Translations under genes and position numbers: made by a program
Assembly (NCBI GenBank): GCA_026389695.1
Contig: JAPLHI010000134.1
Location: 1 to 17,870 of the forward strand
Direction: 5' to 3'
Length of the DNA: 17,870 nucleotides
Source of the DNA: Chloroflexota bacterium
GTDB taxonomy: Bacteria; Chloroflexota; Dehalococcoidia; GIF9; UBA5629
The notes under the pieces: model-generated
The model's database searches: none
Told to the model about the DNA's origin: nothing
Seen by the model: the letters and a program-made list of their open reading frames with translations, nothing else
Part shown: positions 1 through 8,138 of the stretch, piece by piece
Numbering within the stretch: the stretch's first letter is position 1
Layout of the letters: each line of letters begins with the position of its first letter

Positions 1-1
1 G

Positions 2-745
2 ATTATGATGGGCCTTGAGGATATGGACGATGTACCTTTCAAGGTGGTTTACCTGCACGGCCTTGTACGCGACGAGAAGGGCGAAAAAATGAGTAAAATG
101 AAAGGCAACGTAGTCAACCCATTGAGTTCCATCGACCAATACGGCTGTGATGCGCTGCGTTTTGCTCTTACAACCGGCAACGCACCGGGCAACGATATGA
201 ATGTCGGTGAGCATCGGTTTGAGGCGGGCAGGAATTTCGCCAACAAGATATGGAACGCCGGGCGCTTCGTCCTGAAGTCGCTGGAATCTGAACCCATCAC
301 CAAACAGGAGTTCGCCGGACCCGGCACGAAAAAGATGAAAGAGGTAGAAGACCGCTGGATCATCTCCCGGCTGAGCCGTTTAATCAAAGAAGTCGATAAC
401 CTGATGAATGATTACCAATTCGGCGAAGCCGAAAGGGAAATACACGATTTCCTCTGGGGTGAATTCTGCGACTGGTATATAGAAATCTCCAAGCTGAGGC
501 TCGGTAAGGCCGATTCGCCTATGCCGGTGCTGGCATATATACTGGAAACGTCCCTGCGGCTGTTACACCCATTCATGCCCTTTATCACCGAGGAGCTCTG
601 GCAAAATCTCAGAGAACGCCTGCCGGAAGGGACGATAAGCAGCCCGGCCCTGATAATTGCCACATATCCGGTGGCAAGCGAAAAGCTGTTCGACCCCGAG
701 TCGGAGCAAGTCCAATTTATACCGACAGCATGCTACGGGAAATAA
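2..745 (+). CDS. valS: Valyl-tRNA synthetase, 5'-truncated by window edge and frameshifted at its 3' side
   Basis: Class I aminoacyl-tRNA synthetase that charges tRNA-Val in the cytoplasm. The frame is open from base 2; residues are counted from the ATG at 5. The KMSKS-type loop is seen as KMSKM at residues 28-32, followed by GNVVNP. The anticodon-binding helical domain follows, from RWIISRLSRL (about 118) to LLHPFMPFITEELW (about 186-199), which is highly characteristic of ValRS. The frame then fails: after DPESEQ (ending 709) the last 11 residues match nothing in the family and the frame stops at 745. The missing C-terminal arm is found in the next forward frame (730-1089). The nucleotide-binding HIGH half lies before the window. 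The identification is secure. Whether the break is biological or a sequencing or assembly error cannot be decided here. Confidence 0.9.
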   Translation: MMMGLEDMDDVPFKVVYLHGLVRDEKGEKMSKMKGNVVNPLSSIDQYGCDALRFALTTGNAPGNDMNVGEHRFEAGRNFANKIWNAGRFVLKSLESEPITKQEFAGPGTKKMKEVEDRWIISRLSRLIKEVDNLMNDYQFGEAEREIHDFLWGEFCDWYIEISKLRLGKADSPMPVLAYILETSLRLLHPFMPFITEELWQNLRERLPEGTISSPALIIATYPVASEKLFDPESEQVQFIPTACYGK

Positions 746-1089
746 CCGCGAAGACAGCTATCATAGAGAGACTTGCTAAAACGACACTCACCGTGCTGCC
801 CAGGAACAAACGGCCGGCCCTAAATACGGCTGCTGTGGTAGCTGTGGTGAAAAGCGGCGAAGTGGTGATCCCGCTATCCGGTATGGTGGATATTGAGGCT
901 GAAAAAGCGCGGCTTGCCAGGGAAATAGAGATCATGCAGCGTGAGATAGCCCGGCTAACTCAACGGCTGGATGACGCTGCATTCACAACCAAAGCCCCGG
1001 TTGCCGTGGTGCAAAAGGAAAAGAGCAGGCTGCAGGAATACGAAAACAAATTAGCCCGGCTCAGCAGTGAACTTGAGCAGCTTGGTTAA
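730..1089 (+). pseudogene. valS: C-terminal part of valyl-tRNA synthetase in a shifted frame
   Basis: This is the tail of the same valS gene. The ATG at 730 is only the first methionine in the frame; homologous-looking sequence (IYTDS) already begins near 715. IIERLAKTTLTVLP is the stretch that precedes the C-terminal arm in ValRS, VVIPLSGMVDIEAEKARL is the usual hinge, and about 55 residues of charged coiled coil ending LARLSSELEQL form the tRNA-binding arm. Compared with the family as I remember it, the stretch between DPESEQ and IYTDS, which should carry the IRxIRxE helix and the following strand, is absent (about 25-35 codons). There is no ribosome site before 730. It is therefore best read as a displaced piece of valS and not as a separate gene. 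The stop TAA overlaps the stop of the opposite-strand gene in a shared TTAA. Confidence 0.8.
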
Positions 1090-1787
1090 ACAGCACGGTT
1101 GGACATTTTACGGTACATCAGGGTTAACGCCTTTTTGGTATCGCTGGCGATCTTAGGTTTCTCGCTTTTCCTGACGCGGTATTTAAAGAGCCAGTAGGTG
1201 AATTCTTTCATCTCACTGAAAGTTATAGACTTGAGACGCGGGTATTTCATTTCTTTGCGGAAAGTTTCCAGAAGTTCTTCCTGTCCCGATCTATATATAC
1301 GACAGTAGGCTCTCTCCATTTCATCGTCCGGCTTCAATGGAACAAGGCTTTTTTTACGTACCTCATAGATATTGGCTAATATCAATGCCTGCTCGATAAG
1401 CACGCCGTAAAGGTAGTTAAGATAGGCGCGATACTTGGACGGCCCCAGTATTTCCTTGAATTCTGCCTCCGTCAGCTTGACCGGGGGGCGATCGAAGAAT
1501 AAAAGGGCAACTATCTCGTTCTCAGATACATGTTCTTTTATTTCCTCGCACAACCTTTCCGCCAATCGCAGCCAGTCAAAAGCCTGCCCGCCAATTAAAT
1601 ATCTATAGAGTTCCCCATTATAGGTCTCCTCCGGGCTCTTCCATAACCGGATAGCGCCCAGTAAGGCCAGGTACCAGTGGTGGCCGTTTCTTATGGCATC
1701 CTTCAGATACTGTATGGCATGGGCGTCGCCCGCCAGAGCAGCCGCTTTTTCGCCGGATTCGCTGATATCAGCCATTGCGTTTCTCAT
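1086..1787 (-). CDS. Conserved-looking hypothetical protein, last gene of the prs-secA cluster
   Basis: I do not recognise this 233-residue protein. It is soluble-looking, with no signal peptide or membrane helix, and predicted mainly helical. It has many aromatic and charged residues (HHWYLALLGAIRLW, EYRYL-like and YRAYLNYLYG stretches) and a basic C-terminus. The amphipathic first 60 residues (GDAHAIQYLKDAIRNGHHWY) hint at a TPR-like or helical-repeat start, but no motif is decisive. The start at 1787 overlaps the end of the metallo-hydrolase gene by 20 bases; a second ATG at 1775 would reduce the overlap to 8. Neither has a good ribosome site, so it is probably translationally coupled to the upstream gene. 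Codon use and the tight packing argue that it is real. It is the promoter-distal member of a five-gene leftward operon and meets valS tail to tail. Confidence 0.75.
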   Translation of the reverse strand: MRNAMADISESGEKAAALAGDAHAIQYLKDAIRNGHHWYLALLGAIRLWKSPEETYNGELYRYLIGGQAFDWLRLAERLCEEIKEHVSENEIVALLFFDRPPVKLTEAEFKEILGPSKYRAYLNYLYGVLIEQALILANIYEVRKKSLVPLKPDDEMERAYCRIYRSGQEELLETFRKEMKYPRLKSITFSEMKEFTYWLFKYRVRKSEKPKIASDTKKALTLMYRKMSNRAV

Positions 1788-2580
1788 ATTTTCGCAGGAA
1801 TGATTTCACCATATTCAACGATGAGAACTGTTGCTGTGTCGCATTGGCTATAAAGCTCTCCTCACCAAAGACCTCCTGCCTAATCTGTGCTGTGTTCATG
1901 CCTCTATTGTAAAGCTCATCGATTTTGTTTCCTAATTCCAGAAGGTATGCGATCAATTTATCCAGTTTCTCATTTGGTTCTTTCACCACATGAGTTGGAG
2001 CAGGAAAAATGATACGCGGATTAAGCGCCCTGAGTTTCTTAAGGTCATCCAGCGTTCTCCACATATCGTCATTGGGGCGGCAGACCACCGGCCTTGTGGT
2101 CACATACAGGTCACCCGTAAACAGCCAGCCCATCTTTTTCTCGAAAAGGCAGATATGATCCAGGTCGTGCCCGGGAGTACTTATTACATCGAAGCGGTAG
2201 TCCTTTGTCACAATGCAGTCACCCACCGGTTTGACCTGACTGGGCACCGGATAACCCCAAACCTCCTCCTGATAAGGATAAAGTTTTGCGGGCTTGTTGA
2301 TTTTATCTACGGCAAGTGGATGAGCAAATATTTCCGTGTTGTAAGCATCCTGAAGGAACTTATTGGCCGATATGTGATCTTCATGGAAATGCGTATTAAC
2401 GGCAATCTTTACATCTTTATCTTTTAAAAACTCGGTAAGCTCTCCAGCCGTATATGCTGGCCCGGTATCTATAAGCAACCCTTCAACCAGATGGGCGCAT
2501 ACCCAGCCTGCGGTTGGGAAATCAGGATAACGGCTCATTTTAATCTGCAGTACATTTTCGTATTGCGTGGTAGCGATCAT
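1768..2580 (-). CDS. Metallo-beta-lactamase-fold hydrolase
   Basis: A 270-residue cytoplasmic hydrolase of the MBL superfamily (glyoxalase II / MBL-fold type). The dinuclear metal site is complete: HxHxDH as H64-F-H66-E-D68-H69 in NTHFHEDH, then H138 in STPGHDLDH, bridging D157 in FTGDLYV, and H197 in PAPTHVV. LLIDTGPAY (35-43) is the usual strand and turn before the site. The length matches single-domain members. The substrate cannot be told from sequence; thioester, phosphoester and lactone hydrolysis are all possible. The start at 2580 lies 6 bases after the polX stop and is preceded by AGGAG inside the end of polX, about 10 bases upstream. The next methionine (residue 15) would cut off a conserved-looking N-terminal strand. 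It overlaps the next gene by 20 bases. Confidence 0.88.
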   Translation of the reverse strand: MIATTQYENVLQIKMSRYPDFPTAGWVCAHLVEGLLIDTGPAYTAGELTEFLKDKDVKIAVNTHFHEDHISANKFLQDAYNTEIFAHPLAVDKINKPAKLYPYQEEVWGYPVPSQVKPVGDCIVTKDYRFDVISTPGHDLDHICLFEKKMGWLFTGDLYVTTRPVVCRPNDDMWRTLDDLKKLRALNPRIIFPAPTHVVKEPNEKLDKLIAYLLELGNKIDELYNRGMNTAQIRQEVFGEESFIANATQQQFSSLNMVKSFLRKYEKRNG

Positions 2581-2586
2581 CCGGTA

Positions 2587-4308
2587 TTAACTCCTGTGCA
2601 GAAAATCGAGGGCATCTTTCAGGGAACGGGTATTCAAGACATTTTGCGGCCGGCACCAGGCACGGCGGGCAACACCAATACCAAAACGCATAAGATCGAA
2701 GTGCGCCACCGTATGAGAATCTGTACCTATCACAAGCATCACACCCAATTCCCTAGCCCGGTAGGCATATAAGTCCTTTAAAGCCAGGCGGTCAGGCATA
2801 GCATTAATCTCAAGCGCTTTGCCGAATTTCGCTGCCGCCTGAAATACGGCTTCCATGTCCACATCCACAGGCTCCCGCTCCCCGATTTTGCGGCAGGTGG
2901 GATGAGCGATTATATCTACATTGGGATTCTCGATAGCGCCTGCGATACGTTGTGTCATTTGCCCTCTTTCCTGCAGAAATGACGAATGCACGGCAGCAAT
3001 CACCACGTCCAACTGCGCAAGCACTTCATCAGGCAAATCAAGGCTGCCGTCCGCCCGGATATCAACCTCAACTCCATTGAGCAAATGTATCCCCAATGAA
3101 GATTGGTTTAGCCTCTTTATCTCATCCGTCTGTTCCCTGATCCGATCCATCTTTTTATCCGCCGGTATGTTACGTCCGCTCGAATGGTCGGTGATGGCAA
3201 GATACTCATAGCCCAGTATTTTTGCTGCCCTGGCCATGTCTTCAATCGTATCCATGCCGTCACTGCCTATTGTATGCGCATGGAAATCACCTTTAATATC
3301 ACTGATTTCTATCAAAGCTGGAATTGCATTTTGCTCCGCCAGTTCGATCTCACCCATATCTTCCCGTATTTCAGGTGGAATATATTGGAGACCTAGCCGG
3401 TTATAGAAGGATTCCTCATCGCCGAATTTCTCCGTTATACCGCTGGCAATATCGGTTATTCCGTATTCACTCAGGCTGAGCCCTTTTTTCTGCATCTTCG
3501 TGCGCAGCGCCACATTATGCTCCTTGCTGCCTGTGAAATGCTGTAATAACGATCCGAAGCTATTGTGCTCCACTATCCTCAAGTCCGCCTGCAGCCCCCT
3601 GGGCAGGATAACACTGGCTTTAGTGGAACCGTAGCCGAGCACTTCTCTTACCTGCGGAAGTTTGGTAAATACTTTCACTACGGCTTCCGGGTCATCGGCG
3701 GTGCCCATGAGGTCGATATCACCGACCGTCTCCTTAAAGCGTCTCAGGCTTCCCGCAGGCGTAAGGTTCCCTGCTCCCGGAGTATTTCTTAAAGCCTTCA
3801 AAACTTCTTCTACTACCGGCAGAGCTTCACCCAGCGGTATGCGTCTGTCCTTACGTCGGAAGGCTTCTATCGAGTGCAGAATATTAGCGGCGGTCTTCTC
3901 ACCCATACGCTCCAGCGACATCACCCGGCCATCCCTGATGGCTTGCTCAAGCTGATCTATGGAAGTTACTTCAAGCTCTGTTGCCAGCCGGTAGGCGGTC
4001 TTCGGGCCAATTCCCGGCAGATCCATCAGGTTGATAATGCCATCCGGGAACTGGGATTTCAGGTCTTCGTAATATTTTAGCCTGCCTGTAGTGATTAACT
4101 CCATGGATTTCTTGGCGATGGCATCGCCGATGCCGGGTATGTCCTGAAAGTCCTTGCCCTCCTCATGCATCAGTTCCATCTCTTCTGGTAAATGGCTGAT
4201 GATCTGAGCGGCACGTGAATAGGCGCGGATCTTAAACTTGTTTTCGCCTTTGAGCTCGAGTAAATCGGCTATATTCTCAAAGACCGTGGCTATGTCAGCG
4301 TTTTTCAT
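2587..4308 (-). CDS. polX: DNA polymerase X family protein with PHP domain (PolX)
   Basis: A bacterial family X DNA polymerase of 573 residues, the usual length for the Pol beta + PHP architecture. In order: an N-terminal Pol beta-like 8-kDa region with two helix-hairpin-helix motifs (IPGIGDAIAKKS at 57-68, LPGIGPKTAYRLA at 97-109); the nucleotidyltransferase palm with GSLRR (186-190) and the metal ligands D197 and D199 in GDID, plus D242 in ADLRI; then a C-terminal PHP domain. The PHP metal site looks complete: H343 and H345 in DFHAHT, D350, H375 in ITDHS, E414, H441, H469 in AHPT, D530 and H532 in GTDSH. Family members do gap-filling synthesis in base excision repair, and the PHP part gives 3'-5' exonuclease or phosphatase-type activities. 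The start codon overlaps the secA stop in ATGA (4305-4308), which indicates translational coupling. Confidence 0.95.
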   Translation of the reverse strand: MKNADIATVFENIADLLELKGENKFKIRAYSRAAQIISHLPEEMELMHEEGKDFQDIPGIGDAIAKKSMELITTGRLKYYEDLKSQFPDGIINLMDLPGIGPKTAYRLATELEVTSIDQLEQAIRDGRVMSLERMGEKTAANILHSIEAFRRKDRRIPLGEALPVVEEVLKALRNTPGAGNLTPAGSLRRFKETVGDIDLMGTADDPEAVVKVFTKLPQVREVLGYGSTKASVILPRGLQADLRIVEHNSFGSLLQHFTGSKEHNVALRTKMQKKGLSLSEYGITDIASGITEKFGDEESFYNRLGLQYIPPEIREDMGEIELAEQNAIPALIEISDIKGDFHAHTIGSDGMDTIEDMARAAKILGYEYLAITDHSSGRNIPADKKMDRIREQTDEIKRLNQSSLGIHLLNGVEVDIRADGSLDLPDEVLAQLDVVIAAVHSSFLQERGQMTQRIAGAIENPNVDIIAHPTCRKIGEREPVDVDMEAVFQAAAKFGKALEINAMPDRLALKDLYAYRARELGVMLVIGTDSHTVAHFDLMRFGIGVARRAWCRPQNVLNTRSLKDALDFLHRS

Positions 4309-7019
4309 TTCCCGTGGCAGTGCTTGTATTTCTTGCCGGAGCCACAGGGGCAGGGATCATTGCGGCCGACTTTCTGGCCTGCAGGGACCGGCGCTCGTTG
4401 TGACTGCTGCGCCTCACGTCTTTCGATGTTAACTTTATAGATTGTGTGGACGATATCATGCTTTATTCCAGCCAAGAGGCTTTCAAAATAGGCGCCGCCT
4501 TCGCTTTTATAAACCACCAGGGGATCGATTTGCCGCACAGACTGCAGGCTGGCACTCTGCCTTAGATGATCCATAGCGGTCAGGTGTTCCTTCCAATGGT
4601 CGTCTATGACACGCAACATCACTATTCGCTCCAGCAGCCGCATGTCATCCGCCCCTGTTTCCTCCTCCCGTTTATTATATAGATTGTGCGCGTATTCAAT
4701 CAGCATTTCACACGCCTGTTTCGACTTCAAATTGCGCAGGCTTTCTATGTTAATCTCCTCAGGTAACTGAAAGATAGCAGCAAGCTCCTGCATCAGACCC
4801 TCTATATCAGGCTCCTCATATCCCCGGTTATAATGCGCTGTAGTAAGATTCTCAATCTGTTCTTCGACCATATCCAGTATGTTCGTCTTAAGGTCAGCGC
4901 CGTGGAGTATTTTATTACGTTCCCCGTAAATGACTTCACGGTGTTTATTAACCACGTTGTCATAATCCACAAGGTGTTTGCGTATATCAAAGTGAAATGC
5001 TTCAACTTTAATCTGCGAGTTCTCGATAGCCCTGCTAATCATTGGATGCTCTATGGCGGTATTCTCGTCCATCCCGGCCCATTCCATGATTCCCTTTACA
5101 CGGTCGCCGCCAAAACGACGGACTACATCATCCTCAAGGGAAACGAAAAATTGTGAACTGCCGGGGTCACCCTGCCTACCGGAGCGTCCACGTAGTTGAT
5201 TGTCTATACGCCTCGCTTCATGGCGCTCGGTACCGATAACGTGCAGGCCCCCGGAAGCTACTATCCTGTCATGCGCGGCTTGCCACTCGGCCACTTTCCT
5301 CTCGTATTCTTTTGTTGTTGCAGCGGTAATTGCCATCGGCATGTTTCTGGCTGTTTCCTCCCCTGCCGGGGTTGCTGCGGATATAGTAAGGAGAGATCCC
5401 GGATCATCAGTAAAGTCCTCGCGCTCCGGCGGTATGCCACCCAGGATGATGTCAACACCGCGTCCTGCCATATTGGTCGCTACGGTAGCTGCGTCCGCGC
5501 TTCCCGCCTGTTTAATAATCTCAGCTTCTTTCTCATGATATTTGGCGTTGAGCACCTGGTGCCGGACGCCGCGCCGAGTTAACAGGTCACTCAGTAACTC
5601 GGATTTTTCTATGGATACTGTGCCTATGAGAACCGGTTTCCCTTCTTTATTGAGCTTCTCAACCTCATTGGCAATGGCTTTAAACTTGGCATCTTCATCT
5701 TTATAGATGAGATCGCTGTGATCAAGCCTGATCATGGGCTTATTAGTAGGGATCACAACAACGTCCAGTTTATAGATTTTATACAGCTCCTCAGCCTCGG
5801 TGGCAGCGGTGCCCGTCATGCCTGCCAGCTTGTCATACAATCTGAACAGGTTCTGAAATGTAATTGTGGCCAGTGTAATACTTTCCCTCTGTATCTTAAC
5901 TTTTTCTTTGGCTTCGATAGCCTGGTGCAGACCCTCTGAGTAACGCCGGCCGAACATCAGCCTTCCGGTGAATTCATCTACGATAATAACCTCGCCGTTT
6001 TTAACCACATAGTCGCGATCCCGCTTGAAGAGGACGTGCGCCTTGAGCGCGTTATCCATATACGGGCTCAGGCCGTAATTGGACGGGTCATACAGGCTTG
6101 GCGCTTTCAATTGCCCGTCCCGGCGCAGCATGGCCTCCATTTTATTTATGCCGGAATCGGTCAGATAAACCTGCTTTTCCCGCTCCTCAATCTTATAATC
6201 ATCGGGAATAAGCTGAGAGGTCAGACGGGCAAACGTATAATACTTCTGGGTAGCCTCTTCAGCCTGGCCGCTGATAATCAGCGGCGTGCGGGCTTCATCG
6301 ATAAGAATATTGTCTACTTCGTCAACGATGGCATAATGCAGCGGTTTCTGTACCTGTTGGGACAGGTCAATTACCATGTTATCCCTCAAGTAATCAAACC
6401 CGAACTCGTTGTTGGTGCCATAGGTGATATCGGCAAGATATGCTTCGCGGCGTTCTATAGGTTTGAAATGAGGCCAACGCTTATCTTTTTCATCGTTATA
6501 TTTACGATCATAGAGCCGGGCCGGTAAATGCTCAGAGGCACTCTGAGGTGGGTAAATGCTGGATACACTCATACCAAGTGCGTGATATACAGCAGCCATC
6601 CAGTATGCGTCACGCCTGGCCAGGTAATCATTCACCGTAACCAGGTGGCATCCCTTCCCTTCAAGGGCATTTAAGTAAAGCGGAAGCGTGGCAACCAGCG
6701 TTTTACCTTCACCGGTTTTCATCTCGGCGATTTTTCCCTGGTGCAGTACTATACCTCCCATTAATTGCGCGTCGAAATGGCGCAGGTGGATGGTGCGGCA
6801 TGAGGCTTCCCTGACTGCGGCAAAGGCTTCAGTGAGAAGGTCGTCAAGAGTTTCTCCCTTCGCCAGGCGTTCCTTGAATTCACCTGTCTTTGCCTGCAGA
6901 GCGCTGTCGCTGAGTTTCTGGAAATCAGGCTCCAGCGAGTTGATGGTTTCCACGATAGGCTTGAGGCGCTTTATTTCTTTCTCGTTGGAATCAACGAGTT
7001 TTTCTATCCATTTGAGCAT
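4305..7019 (-). CDS. secA: Protein translocase ATPase SecA
   Basis: The motor of the Sec pathway: it binds preproteins and drives them through SecYEG with ATP at the inner face of the membrane. The 904 residues carry Walker A MKTGEGKT (100-107), DEVDNILIDEA (233-243) as the DEAD-type Walker B, the second ATPase fold with TNMAGRGVDI (515-524), GTERHEARRIDNQLRGRSGRQGDPG (arginine finger region, 596-620), the helical scaffold, and a C-terminal zinc motif with C890, C892, C901 and H902. It is slightly longer than typical because of extra residues near 155-190 and near 530-585. It starts 8 bases after the prs stop with no clear Shine-Dalgarno, so reinitiation after prs is likely. It is the second gene of the leftward operon. 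Being single-copy and essential in most bacteria, it is a useful phylogenetic marker. Confidence 0.97.
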   Translation of the reverse strand: MLKWIEKLVDSNEKEIKRLKPIVETINSLEPDFQKLSDSALQAKTGEFKERLAKGETLDDLLTEAFAAVREASCRTIHLRHFDAQLMGGIVLHQGKIAEMKTGEGKTLVATLPLYLNALEGKGCHLVTVNDYLARRDAYWMAAVYHALGMSVSSIYPPQSASEHLPARLYDRKYNDEKDKRWPHFKPIERREAYLADITYGTNNEFGFDYLRDNMVIDLSQQVQKPLHYAIVDEVDNILIDEARTPLIISGQAEEATQKYYTFARLTSQLIPDDYKIEEREKQVYLTDSGINKMEAMLRRDGQLKAPSLYDPSNYGLSPYMDNALKAHVLFKRDRDYVVKNGEVIIVDEFTGRLMFGRRYSEGLHQAIEAKEKVKIQRESITLATITFQNLFRLYDKLAGMTGTAATEAEELYKIYKLDVVVIPTNKPMIRLDHSDLIYKDEDAKFKAIANEVEKLNKEGKPVLIGTVSIEKSELLSDLLTRRGVRHQVLNAKYHEKEAEIIKQAGSADAATVATNMAGRGVDIILGGIPPEREDFTDDPGSLLTISAATPAGEETARNMPMAITAATTKEYERKVAEWQAAHDRIVASGGLHVIGTERHEARRIDNQLRGRSGRQGDPGSSQFFVSLEDDVVRRFGGDRVKGIMEWAGMDENTAIEHPMISRAIENSQIKVEAFHFDIRKHLVDYDNVVNKHREVIYGERNKILHGADLKTNILDMVEEQIENLTTAHYNRGYEEPDIEGLMQELAAIFQLPEEINIESLRNLKSKQACEMLIEYAHNLYNKREEETGADDMRLLERIVMLRVIDDHWKEHLTAMDHLRQSASLQSVRQIDPLVVYKSEGGAYFESLLAGIKHDIVHTIYKVNIERREAQQSQRAPVPAGQKVGRNDPCPCGSGKKYKHCHGK

Positions 7020-7027
7020 AATCTATA

Positions 7028-7987
7028 CTAATCGGCAAACATAGAACCAATGGACATCCCTGTATGGATGCGGTGTATGGCCTCCCCGAGGAGCGGGGCA
7101 ATGGGCAATACTGTGATCTTTCCTATCTTCTTGGGGCCGTTGACCGGTATCGTATCACTTACGACTACTTCTTTAACTGCGGATTTCGCTATTCGCTCAA
7201 TGGCCGGACCGGAGAAAACCGGGTGCGTGCAGCAGGCATAAACTTCTTTCGCGCCCTCATTCAGCAACGCGTTCACCGCGCTGACCAGCGAACCCGCGGT
7301 ATCTATCTCATCGTCGACGGTTATAGCTCGTTTTCCAGCAACGTCTCCTATGATGTTAAGCGTCTCGGTAGTATCCTGATTGCCGATGCGCCGTTTCTCA
7401 ATAATGGCAAGCGGGGCATTCAGCTTTTCTGCCAGGTCGCGGGCCCTCTTGCTGATGCCAATATCGGTGGCGACTACTACAACATCCTTCAACTTCTTGG
7501 TCTTCCAATAGTCGCTAAGAATAAATAATGCAGTTAATTCATCTACGGGGATATTAAAAAATCCCTGTATCTGTGCCGCGTGTAGATCAACGGTGAGGAT
7601 ACGGCTGGCGCCGGCTGTAGTAAGCAGATCAGCGATAAGACGGGCTGTAATTGGCACGCGCGGTTGGTCTTTTTTATCGGTACGCGCATAACCGTAATAG
7701 GGCACTACCGCCGTAATCCTCTCGGCAGAGGCCCGTTTGAAAGCATCCAGCATAATCAGAAGCTCAAATAAATTTTTGTTTACCGGTGAACAGATGGGTT
7801 GGATCAGAAAGACATCCCTTTCCCGCACATTCTCTAATATGCGTACAAAGATGTTCTCGTTGCTGAACTCAAAGACCTCCATTTTGCCCAGAGGTATTTC
7901 CAGATAATCGCATACAGCTTTGGCCAGAGCCGGGTGTGCATTACCGCAAAATACCTTAATCTCATCTTTGCCGGCAAATTGCTTCAT
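7028..7987 (-). CDS. prs: Ribose-phosphate pyrophosphokinase (PRPP synthetase, class I)
   Basis: Makes 5-phosphoribosyl-1-pyrophosphate from ribose 5-phosphate and ATP, the entry point for purine, pyrimidine, histidine, tryptophan and NAD synthesis. The chosen start gives 319 residues, the family norm. Visible are VPYYGYARTDKK (95-106), the catalytic-region histidine H136 in VDLHAAQIQGFF, VVVATDIG (170-177), the flexible-loop basic residues KRR (198-200) and the PRPP-binding loop VDDEIDTAGS (224-233). A longer reading from the ATG at 8014 adds nine residues. However, GGAGG (7996-8000) sits 8 bases before the ATG at 7987, and the likely transcription start falls near 8011, so 7987 is preferred. 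It is the first gene of the prs-secA-polX-hydrolase-hypothetical operon. Confidence 0.95.
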   Translation of the reverse strand: MKQFAGKDEIKVFCGNAHPALAKAVCDYLEIPLGKMEVFEFSNENIFVRILENVRERDVFLIQPICSPVNKNLFELLIMLDAFKRASAERITAVVPYYGYARTDKKDQPRVPITARLIADLLTTAGASRILTVDLHAAQIQGFFNIPVDELTALFILSDYWKTKKLKDVVVVATDIGISKRARDLAEKLNAPLAIIEKRRIGNQDTTETLNIIGDVAGKRAITVDDEIDTAGSLVSAVNALLNEGAKEVYACCTHPVFSGPAIERIAKSAVKEVVVSDTIPVNGPKKIGKITVLPIAPLLGEAIHRIHTGMSIGSMFAD

Positions 7988-8017
7988 AGCGATAACCTCC
8001 AGGTGAATTGCCATTTA

Positions 8018-8026
8018 ATTATAACA
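8018..8026 (-). promoter_or_regulatory. Extended -10 promoter of the prs-secA operon
   Basis: On the minus strand the sequence reads TGTTATAAT, an extended -10 (TGn) followed by a perfect TATAAT. No good -35 box is found 16-18 bases upstream, as is common for extended -10 promoters. Transcription would begin near 8011, leaving a leader of about 24 bases that holds GGAGG before the prs ATG at 7987. Confidence 0.55.
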
Positions 8027-8102
8027 CCAAATATAAAACGCGGATAACGGCGCAGGATGATGATATGTTTTTCAAGAATAAAAGACTCGATGTCAAATAG
8101 AG

Positions 8103-8108
8103 TATAAT
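8103..8108 (+). promoter_or_regulatory. Candidate -10 box for the M20 peptidase gene
   Basis: A perfect TATAAT lies 31 bases before the ATG at 8139, with AGAAGG (8125-8130) in between. The predicted start of transcription near 8115 gives a short leader with that ribosome site. There is no convincing -35 hexamer upstream, so the call is tentative. It would form a divergent promoter pair with the prs promoter. Confidence 0.4.
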
Positions 8109-8138
8109 TTGAGGCGCATCATAGAGAAGGGAAAATAC

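Noticed and set aside
8068..8096. Perfect minus-strand TTGACA at 8091-8096 as the prs -35 box
   Set aside because: No acceptable -10 lies 15-19 bases downstream on that strand, and the extended -10 at 8018-8026 is too far away.
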